Assembly (NCBI GenBank): GCA_040266995.1
Contig: JAWRHV010000025.1
Span: forward strand, 32,467-96,466
DNA from: UBA4312 sp040266995
GTDB lineage: Bacteria; Bacillota_I; Bacilli_A; Erysipelotrichales; Erysipelotrichaceae
Length of the DNA stretch: 64,000 nucleotides
Direction: 5' to 3'
The notes beneath the pieces were generated by a model. That model was given only the letters and a program-made list of their open reading frames with translations. It ran no database searches and was not told the origin of the DNA. A program made the translations under genes and the position numbers. Of the stretch, positions 57,868 to 64,000 are shown one piece after another. Every line of letters starts with the position of its first letter. Position 1 is the stretch's first letter.

Positions 57868-59619
57868 ATGAAACAATTAACCACAATTTGGACACATCAA
57901 GTAATGGAGGACCCGGAACATGCATGGGATGTCTATCCTCGTCCGATGATGGAAAGGAACAGCTTTATCTGTTTAAATGGCTATTGGCAGTATGCCATCA
58001 CAACCGACAGGAAGGAACCGAAACAATATGCTGGCCAGATCCTGGTGCCTTTTTCTATGGAAAGTTTGTTATCCGGTGTGCAGAGACAGCTCATGCCGGA
58101 TCAATATTTATGGATGAAACGAAAGCTTCCTGCATTGGAAAAAGACCAGCGATGGCTTCTTCATTTTGGTGCTGTGGATCAGTATTGTGAAGTATGGATC
58201 AACGGACAGAAGCTGGGAAGCCACAGAGGGGGCTATCTGCCTTTTCACTTTGATGTGACCGGTCACCTGGACAAGGAGAATGAGATGGTTGTGATGATAC
58301 GGGATGAAAGCGACCAGTCGTATCACAGTCGGGGCAAGCAGCGTTTAAAAAGATCAGGGATGTGGTATACGGCCCAAAGCGGGATCTGGCAGACGGTCTG
58401 GATGGAAAAGGTACCAGCGACATATATCACAGATCTTAAATTGACGCCTCATTTTGACCAACGACAGCTGGAGGTTATCGTCCATACCAACATGAACATG
58501 AAACAACCAATCCAGATCCACATAGAAAACAGAGTTGTTCACGCTTTGTCTGAACAGCCGGTATGGATCGATATCCATACATTCCATGCGTGGAGCCCGG
58601 AGGATCCATGGTTGTACCCATTGGCAGTCGACTGTCATAACGATCATATAAAAAGCTACTTTGCGATGCGTAAAATAGAAGTGAAAAAAGATAAGAAAGG
58701 GATCCTTCGTCTGTTTCTGAACGATCGGCCTTACTTTCAAAGAGGTGTGCTGGATCAGGGGTACTGGCCGGATGGACTGTATACAGCACCTTGTGACCAG
58801 GCGATGCTCTTCGATATTGAAAAAATAAAACATCTAGGTTTTAATATGATACGAAAACACGTCAAAATTGAACCACAGCGATGGTATTATCACTGCGACC
58901 GGATCGGTATGCTGGTGTGGCAGGATATGGTCAATGGAGGACGTCCATATCCATTTTGGTATGTAGGGGTGGCCGGGAATGTGCTCTCCGTATTGCATCG
59001 GACACAAAACGATCATGCATACCGGCGCTTTGGCCGCCTGGAGAAAGAGAGCCGCCAAGAATACATACAGGAAACGAAAACGACGATCCAGACCTTATAC
59101 AACCACCCATGTATCATTACCTGGGTCTTGTTTAATGAAGGATGGGGACAGTTCGACGCCAAAGAAGTATATAAACAAGCTTATCGGTGCGATCCCAGTC
59201 GAACCTATGATGTAACCAGCGGCTGGTTTGATCAGTCTGTCGGTGATTTTGTCAGCATTCACAATTATTTTGTGCCTCTTCGTATACAACCACAGAAACG
59301 AGTCGTCGTTCTCAGTGAATTTGGCGGGTATGCATGGCATACGGACCACAGCCAGTTTGATAAAGAGTATGGATATAGAAAGTTCTCATCGCGGGAACAG
59401 CTGAGCGAAGGCTATCGGAAACTGATAGAAAAGGAAATTCTTCCCAATATACCCAAAGGATTGTCGGCAACTGTTTATACGCAAGTTTCGGATGTGGAAG
59501 AGGAGGTCAACGGCATCTATACGTATGACCGCAAACTGTTAAAGCTGAAGGAAGATGTCTTGATAGCCTGTCATAAAAAGATGACACTGGAGGAAGACGA
59601 TGCAGAAACCAATCAATAA
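57868..59619 (+). CDS. Glycoside hydrolase family 2 enzyme
   Basis: A 583-residue GH2 protein. The sugar-binding jelly-roll domain ('RNSFICLNGYWQYAI' near residue 30, 'WINGQKLGSHRGGYLPFHFD' near 110-129) is followed by the immunoglobulin-like domain and a TIM barrel. The acid/base glutamate is in 'LFNEGWGQFD' (about 421-430) and the nucleophile in 'VLSEFGGYAWH' (about 481-491). It is shorter than LacZ and lacks C-terminal domains. No signal peptide: it is intracellular. Beta-galactosidase, beta-mannosidase or beta-glucuronidase activity are all possible. The ATG at 57868 follows GGTAAGAG. It overlaps the GH26 gene by 20 bases. Confidence 0.88.
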   Translation: MKQLTTIWTHQVMEDPEHAWDVYPRPMMERNSFICLNGYWQYAITTDRKEPKQYAGQILVPFSMESLLSGVQRQLMPDQYLWMKRKLPALEKDQRWLLHFGAVDQYCEVWINGQKLGSHRGGYLPFHFDVTGHLDKENEMVVMIRDESDQSYHSRGKQRLKRSGMWYTAQSGIWQTVWMEKVPATYITDLKLTPHFDQRQLEVIVHTNMNMKQPIQIHIENRVVHALSEQPVWIDIHTFHAWSPEDPWLYPLAVDCHNDHIKSYFAMRKIEVKKDKKGILRLFLNDRPYFQRGVLDQGYWPDGLYTAPCDQAMLFDIEKIKHLGFNMIRKHVKIEPQRWYYHCDRIGMLVWQDMVNGGRPYPFWYVGVAGNVLSVLHRTQNDHAYRRFGRLEKESRQEYIQETKTTIQTLYNHPCIITWVLFNEGWGQFDAKEVYKQAYRCDPSRTYDVTSGWFDQSVGDFVSIHNYFVPLRIQPQKRVVVLSEFGGYAWHTDHSQFDKEYGYRKFSSREQLSEGYRKLIEKEILPNIPKGLSATVYTQVSDVEEEVNGIYTYDRKLLKLKEDVLIACHKKMTLEEDDAETNQ

Positions 59620-60547
59620 AAATGCGACGGATCCGGCTTGTCAGTTGCTGCAGACACTATGTACCATCGCCGGAAAGAAGATCATCACCGGCCAGCATAC
59701 GCAGACTGTGGCGATGGAAGAAATAGAGTATATCTATGAAAAAACAGGATACAAGCCTTTATTGAGAGGATTTGAACTGTTGTCCTATTCACCCAATATC
59801 AATGAAAAGGATGCCGGCCCTGCCTGTCTGAAAGAAGTATACGAGAACCGTCATACTTTGAAGACTGCCTTGACATGGGCTTTGGAAACCCAGGGGATTG
59901 TCACGATGACCTTTCATTGGTTTTCACCGGTCGGAGGCCGCGATAAGAGCTTTTATACGGAAAATACCGATTTCGACCCATCACAGGTCTTAAGGCCAGA
60001 TACCCCGGAAAGAAAGGCGTTTTTTCATGATATGGATGTCATAGCCGAACATCTTCGTATCTTTCAAAAAGCCGGAATACCCATTTTATGGCGACCGTTT
60101 CATGAAGCCGAAGGCACCTGGTTCTGGTGGGGATCCAAAGGACCGGAAATAGCGAAAGAACTGTATAAGCTGATGGTGCGTTATTATATCGATGTACACC
60201 ATCTGGATCATTTATTGTGGGTGTGGAACTGTCCCTTGAAAGAAGGATACCCCGGGGATGACTATGTGGATGTCATCAGCCGGGATGTGTATGCATCGAT
60301 TGGCAAGGTGACCGATTATAAAGAAGAATATGAGGAGCTGATCCGGAATACCACCAGTCAAAAGGTGGCGGCCTTAGCAGAGGTCGGCATTCTACCGGAT
60401 ATTGAATTATTGGAACAAAGCCATGTGCCATGGGCATACTACATGACATGGTCCAAGGCGTTCTGTATTGGAGAAGCCTACAATACAGAGAAGCATTTAA
60501 CAAAAATGTATGGAAGTACGTATTCCATCAAGGAGGGAACATTTTGA
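59600..60547 (+). CDS. Glycoside hydrolase family 26 enzyme (beta-mannanase-like)
   Basis: A 315-residue GH26 catalytic domain with nothing else attached. The start 'GKKIITGQHTQ' is typical, the acid/base glutamate is in 'LWRPFHEAEGTWFWWG' (about residues 166-181) and the nucleophile in 'AALAEVGILPD' (about 259-269). GH26 enzymes cleave beta-1,4-mannan, and a few act on mixed-linkage beta-glucan or beta-1,3-xylan. Without a signal peptide it should work on imported oligosaccharides. Its start lies 20 bases inside the GH2 gene, after GGAGGAAGA, and its end overlaps the TTG start of the GH94 gene (TTGA). Confidence 0.88.
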   Translation: MQKPINKNATDPACQLLQTLCTIAGKKIITGQHTQTVAMEEIEYIYEKTGYKPLLRGFELLSYSPNINEKDAGPACLKEVYENRHTLKTALTWALETQGIVTMTFHWFSPVGGRDKSFYTENTDFDPSQVLRPDTPERKAFFHDMDVIAEHLRIFQKAGIPILWRPFHEAEGTWFWWGSKGPEIAKELYKLMVRYYIDVHHLDHLLWVWNCPLKEGYPGDDYVDVISRDVYASIGKVTDYKEEYEELIRNTTSQKVAALAEVGILPDIELLEQSHVPWAYYMTWSKAFCIGEAYNTEKHLTKMYGSTYSIKEGTF

Positions 60548-62922
60548 AATTCGGACATTTTGATTTAGAGAACAAGGAGTATGTGATCACACGACCGGAT
60601 ACGCCGGCTCCATGGGTCAACTACCTGGGGTCTCCGGAATACGGAGCCATCATATCCAACAATGCAGCGGGCTACAGCTTTGTGAAATCCGGTGCCAGCG
60701 GTCGTTTGACACGCTTTCGGTTTAATTCGGAGATGGCATTGCCGGGCCGTTATATTTATATAAGAGATAACCAGGCTAACGATTTTTGGTCCAATTCCTG
60801 GCAGCCGACCGCTAAATCACTTGACGAGTTTAAAAGTGAGTGTCGTCATGGGACTGCTTATACGGTGATTTCCAGTACGTATACAAAGATCCATTGTGAA
60901 ACCACGTATTATGTTCCTTTGAACCAGAGCTATGAAGTTTGGCATACACAGATCACCAACCAGGATACAAAGCCTAGAGATTTATCTGTTTTCGGGTTTA
61001 TGGAATTTACTAACGATCCCCATTATGAACAAGATCAGGTCAATCTACAGTATTCGCTCTATATCTCAAATACGCACTATAAGGATAATGTCCTGACCCA
61101 GACCATCTGTGAAAATTCACCGGAGGACTGCCAAAAACGCTTCTTTGCCCTGGCCAATGGGCCTGTGGATGCCTATTGTGGTGATCTGGATCATTTTTTG
61201 GGTACATATCATACCTACGGTGACCCGGCTGCGGTAGCCATAGGCGATCTGGGCAATGCGTTGAATACGTGTCTGAATTCCTGCGGGGCTTTACAGACAA
61301 ACTGTATGATCCAGCCCGGACAGACCGTTACGCTGACATATCTGCTGGGACCGGAGCTATCGGATCCCCATACCTTGGTGAAGGCGTATACGAATTCAAA
61401 GAAAGCCGAGCAGGAAATCGACGCATTAAAGACCTACTGGCATACACAGTTAAACCGCTTTCAGGTGCATACTCCTTCGGATGCCTTTAATAATATGATC
61501 AATGTATGGAATGCTTACCAGTGCTTTATCACATTCATCTGGTCCCGGGCGGCTTCCTTCCTTTATTGCGGTCTGCGTAACGGCTATGGATACCGAGATA
61601 CAGTACAGGATATTCAAGGGATCATTCATCTCGATCCTTCGCTGGCCAAGGAGAAGATCCGTTTTATGTTGTCGGCGCAGGTCAATAATGGGGCCGGCCT
61701 GCCTTTGGTCAAATTCCATCACAACGCGGGATCTGAAAACACACCGGATGATTCGGAATATGTCAAGGAGACAGGACATCCATCGTATCGGGCCGATGAT
61801 GCCTTATGGTTGTTTCCTACCATCTGGAAATACATCGGAGAAACCGGCGATCTGGATTTTCTGAAAGAGGAGATCGTCTATGCCAACGGTGGAACCGATA
61901 CTGTTTATGAACACATGAAAAAAGCAATCGACTTTTCCTTACATCATTATGGAAGTCATGGTATGCCGGCCGGCTTGTTTGCGGACTGGAATGACTGCCT
62001 GCGCTTAGGTTCCCAGGGGGAATCGACATTTGTGGCCTTCCAGTTGTATTACGCGATGCAGATCACGATGACCTATGCCCGGACTTTAGGGGATACGCCA
62101 TATATCGAAACATTGCAGAAGCATCAGCAGGATCTGGGCAAAGCACTGGCATCCTGCTGGGATGATGATCGTTTTATCCGGGGCATGCGGGAGGATGGAA
62201 AGGTCGTCGGTGCCAAACAAGATACCGAGGCCAACATGTGGCTCAATCCGCAAAGCTGGAGCGTCATCAGCGGGTATGCTTCCAAGGAACAATCGGAAAA
62301 AGCGATGGACAGTGTCTACCGTCAACTGAATACACCGTATGGCGCCAAGCTGATGGAACCTCCATATGTCCATGAGTATTTTGACGGGGCTCTGATGCAT
62401 ATCTACAATCTGGATTGTAAAGAAAACGGCGGCATCTTCTCGCAGTCACAGGGCTGGCTGATCTTAGCCGAAGCTCTGCTGGGACATGGAAACCGTGCTT
62501 TCCAATACTTTGAGGAAACCAGTCCGGCGACGATGAATGACCGAGCGGAGATCCGTCGCATGGAGCCTTATGTTCACGGGCAGTTTACCGAAAGTAAACG
62601 TTCGCCGTTTGAAGGCCGTTCGCACAATCACTGGCTGACCGGTACAGCTTCCACCGTGATGGTCGGCTGTGTGGAAGGCATCTGCGGATTACGTCCGGTT
62701 GCCGAGGGCTTGATCATCCAGCCTGCGATCCCTTCCTGTTGGGATGGCTTTACCATGGATAAAGAATTCCGTGGCAAACAGCTGCACATTCATGTATCCA
62801 ATCCGGATCATGTCCAAAGCGGTGTCAAAACATTGATCCTGAATGGAAAGACATTGGATCCATCTGTATTGACCGATGATATGTTGGAACAAGACAATAT
62901 CATTGAAGTCATCATGGGATAA
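60544..62922 (+). CDS. Glycoside hydrolase family 94 phosphorylase (cellobiose phosphorylase-like)
   Basis: A 792-residue GH94 enzyme of normal length. It opens 'KFGHFDLENKEYVITRPDTP', has the N-terminal beta-sandwich and then the (alpha/alpha)6 barrel. The catalytic acid lies in 'FADWNDCLRLG' and phosphate-binding residues in 'HNHWLTGTAS' near the C-terminus. GH94 enzymes split cellobiose, chitobiose or cellobionate with phosphate, giving a sugar 1-phosphate. The TTG start is set by AAGGAGGG 5-6 bases upstream; an upstream ATG at 60430 lies inside the GH26 gene and would add 38 unrelated residues. It is the last gene of the GH2-GH26-GH94 unit. Confidence 0.9.
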   Translation: MKFGHFDLENKEYVITRPDTPAPWVNYLGSPEYGAIISNNAAGYSFVKSGASGRLTRFRFNSEMALPGRYIYIRDNQANDFWSNSWQPTAKSLDEFKSECRHGTAYTVISSTYTKIHCETTYYVPLNQSYEVWHTQITNQDTKPRDLSVFGFMEFTNDPHYEQDQVNLQYSLYISNTHYKDNVLTQTICENSPEDCQKRFFALANGPVDAYCGDLDHFLGTYHTYGDPAAVAIGDLGNALNTCLNSCGALQTNCMIQPGQTVTLTYLLGPELSDPHTLVKAYTNSKKAEQEIDALKTYWHTQLNRFQVHTPSDAFNNMINVWNAYQCFITFIWSRAASFLYCGLRNGYGYRDTVQDIQGIIHLDPSLAKEKIRFMLSAQVNNGAGLPLVKFHHNAGSENTPDDSEYVKETGHPSYRADDALWLFPTIWKYIGETGDLDFLKEEIVYANGGTDTVYEHMKKAIDFSLHHYGSHGMPAGLFADWNDCLRLGSQGESTFVAFQLYYAMQITMTYARTLGDTPYIETLQKHQQDLGKALASCWDDDRFIRGMREDGKVVGAKQDTEANMWLNPQSWSVISGYASKEQSEKAMDSVYRQLNTPYGAKLMEPPYVHEYFDGALMHIYNLDCKENGGIFSQSQGWLILAEALLGHGNRAFQYFEETSPATMNDRAEIRRMEPYVHGQFTESKRSPFEGRSHNHWLTGTASTVMVGCVEGICGLRPVAEGLIIQPAIPSCWDGFTMDKEFRGKQLHIHVSNPDHVQSGVKTLILNGKTLDPSVLTDDMLEQDNIIEVIMG

Positions 62923-62924
62923 AG

Positions 62925-62959
62925 AAAAACCATAGGAGGTCATTCTCCTATGGTTTTTA
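62925..62959. terminator. Bidirectional terminator between GH94 and HAD genes
   Basis: AAAAACCATAGGAG paired with CTCCTATGGTTTTT around a 6-base loop; it serves both convergent genes. Confidence 0.9.
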
Positions 62960-63758
62960 TGTAGGATGCGATATAACGGGCAACCCCATCTTCATCATTG
63001 GTATAAGATGTAACGGCATCGGCCATCTCTTTGGTGGACTGGGTCCCGTTTTTCATGCAAACACCATGACCAGCTTCTTTGAGAAGAGGCTGGTCATTTT
63101 CAGCGTCTCCAAAGGCTAGCACTGCCTGCCAAGGAATGTGATATTGCCGGAGGATCCATTGCAGGGCATTGCCCTTGTCCACCCCGGCATGCATGATATC
63201 AAACAGCTCAGGCGCGGACGGATAGCCGACCAGCGAAGGATCTTGTACGCTTTGATAGCGCTCCTTGACCTTTTCCATATCCTTCGGATGACAATGGAAC
63301 ACAAACTTTTCGATTTCATGGCTTAGCAGATACGCAGGCAGATCGACCACATGGTCGGTCTCACTGTAATAAGCCGCGTTGGCCTGTGTCCAGTCATTGG
63401 AGTAAGGGATCATCCGTTCCGGTCCGTTCAGCACGAAGAAGACGCCTTCGATATCCTGAAAGGCTTTCATGATCTTCAGGCAGATGTTTCCATCGATGGT
63501 ATAAAAACGAGTCTTTTTTTGTTGACGGACATCATATACCGAATTACCATTGGAACCTATAACGAAATCCACATAGGAAGTGATACCCCAGCTTTCCATG
63601 GACCGTAGAATGGATTCGACAGCCCTTCCACTGGCGATGCCAAAAGAAATCTTTCTTTGTTTCAAAGTATCCAGGATGGCATAGGAAGCCGGACTGATCT
63701 CCTTCTGGTTATTCAGAAAGGTATTATCCAGATCGACGACAACGAATTGACAGTCCAT
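62940..63758 (-). CDS. HAD family phosphatase, Cof type
   Basis: A 272-residue Cof-like HAD phosphatase. Motif I is 'VVDLDNTFLNNQ' (about residues 7-18), motif II the serine in 'GIASGRAVES' (about 40-49), the lysine lies in 'HAGVDKGNALQWIL' (about 191-204) and motif IV is 'LAFGDAENDQPLLKEAGHGV' (about 214-233). It is the third intact Cof/PGM-like HAD gene in the last 25 kb. It starts 2 bases after the stop of the partial LD-carboxypeptidase gene, so the two form an operon. Confidence 0.9.
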   Translation of the reverse strand: MDCQFVVVDLDNTFLNNQKEISPASYAILDTLKQRKISFGIASGRAVESILRSMESWGITSYVDFVIGSNGNSVYDVRQQKKTRFYTIDGNICLKIMKAFQDIEGVFFVLNGPERMIPYSNDWTQANAAYYSETDHVVDLPAYLLSHEIEKFVFHCHPKDMEKVKERYQSVQDPSLVGYPSAPELFDIMHAGVDKGNALQWILRQYHIPWQAVLAFGDAENDQPLLKEAGHGVCMKNGTQSTKEMADAVTSYTNDEDGVARYIASYIKTIGE

Positions 63759-63760
63759 AC

Positions 63761-64000
63761 TTAGTCCCTCAGTTCAAAGCGCAATTGAGCTTTGCCATCT
63801 TCAAAATCCAGATGCAGGATACTGCCACAGATCATGGTCAAGGAAGGGATTGTATGACCGACATCTGCCTGATATAAAGTCGGGATTCCTTCCAGCGCTC
63901 TTTCGATGGCCTCCTGGTAGGTCATCCCGGTTTCGCTGGATTCAAAAAGAACTCGGCCGACGATGACGGCTTTGGTGTGAGTGAACCAGCCGGCATAGCG
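63761..64000 (-). CDS. LD-carboxypeptidase (peptidase S66 family), C-terminal part
   Basis: The window edge cuts this minus-strand gene; the last 79 codons are visible. 'HTKAVIVGRVLFESSETGMT' and 'IPTLYQADVGHTIPSLTM' match the C-terminal domain of S66 peptidases (MccF/LdcA type), with the catalytic histidine in GHT. These enzymes remove D-alanine from muropeptides or disarm microcin-like antibiotics. The stop is 2 bases before the HAD start codon. Confidence 0.8.
   Translation of the reverse strand, partial: RYAGWFTHTKAVIVGRVLFESSETGMTYQEAIERALEGIPTLYQADVGHTIPSLTMICGSILHLDFEDGKAQLRFELRD

Noticed and set aside
60430..60543. An upstream extension of the GH94 gene by 38 codons.
   Set aside because: The stretch lies inside the GH26 gene, gives no GH94-like residues, and a TTG with AAGGAGGG just before it fits the family N-terminus.

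Overview
The window looks like chromosomal DNA of a low-to-mid GC Firmicute. Strong AGGAGG-type ribosome binding sites, hairpin-plus-T-run terminators, frequent TTG/GTG starts, a yybP-ykoY riboswitch and the mix of families (GutM-type glucitol PTS, DUF2089, DegV, SHOCT, many HAD phosphatases) suggest a gut anaerobe of the Erysipelotrichia or a close relative. That placement is inference; no rRNA gene is present to confirm it.

Layout. 1-5.3 kb: a stand-alone tRNA-Ile/tRNA-Ala pair, then DUF937, HicB-like, HAD, patatin, DUF89 and serine acetyltransferase genes. 5.3-12.8 kb: an orphan carB on the minus strand, divergent from degV; two small proteins; a LysR regulator beside an O-acetylhomoserine sulfhydrylase, which with the serine acetyltransferase gives this part a sulfur amino acid theme. 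13-18.2 kb: a sugar-alcohol (glucitol-type) PTS regulon in two transcription units, sharing a 17-bp inverted operator and an FNR-like palindrome. 18.2-27 kb: NUDIX, a manganese-riboswitch-controlled cation antiporter, then the housekeeping run rarA-tsaE-tsaB-rimI-tsaD-(GNAT::gamma-carbonic anhydrase)-HAD-guaA.

27-33.7 kb: an AT-rich accessory island directly after guaA. It starts with broken pieces (IS3 orfA, a DNA methyltransferase, an IS256 transposase, a truncated AlbA/RecG-like regulator) and then holds three spaced single genes: two proteins each carrying a HEPN RNase-type RNxxxH motif and one DUF6414-like protein, followed by a HIRAN-domain gene. I read this as a candidate phage-defence island.

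34-41.3 kb: a GPH sugar transporter, esterase and AraC regulator behind a 27-nt palindrome; a CPBP protease; a TetR regulator divergent from a DsbA/FrnE-type, metallo-beta-lactamase-fold and flavin oxidoreductase operon with two matching operators. 41.4-56 kb: many small units, six of them with a -10 box exactly 6 nt from ATG (predicted leaderless mRNAs); tandem hypB paralogues; two ArAE-type exporters; an 807-residue adenosine deaminase fused to a SLOG-like domain; a second CPBP protease; ogt. 56-64 kb: a sugar isomerase, HAD phosphatases and an intracellular GH2-GH26-GH94 cluster for imported beta-linked oligosaccharides, ending in a partial LD-carboxypeptidase gene cut by the window edge.
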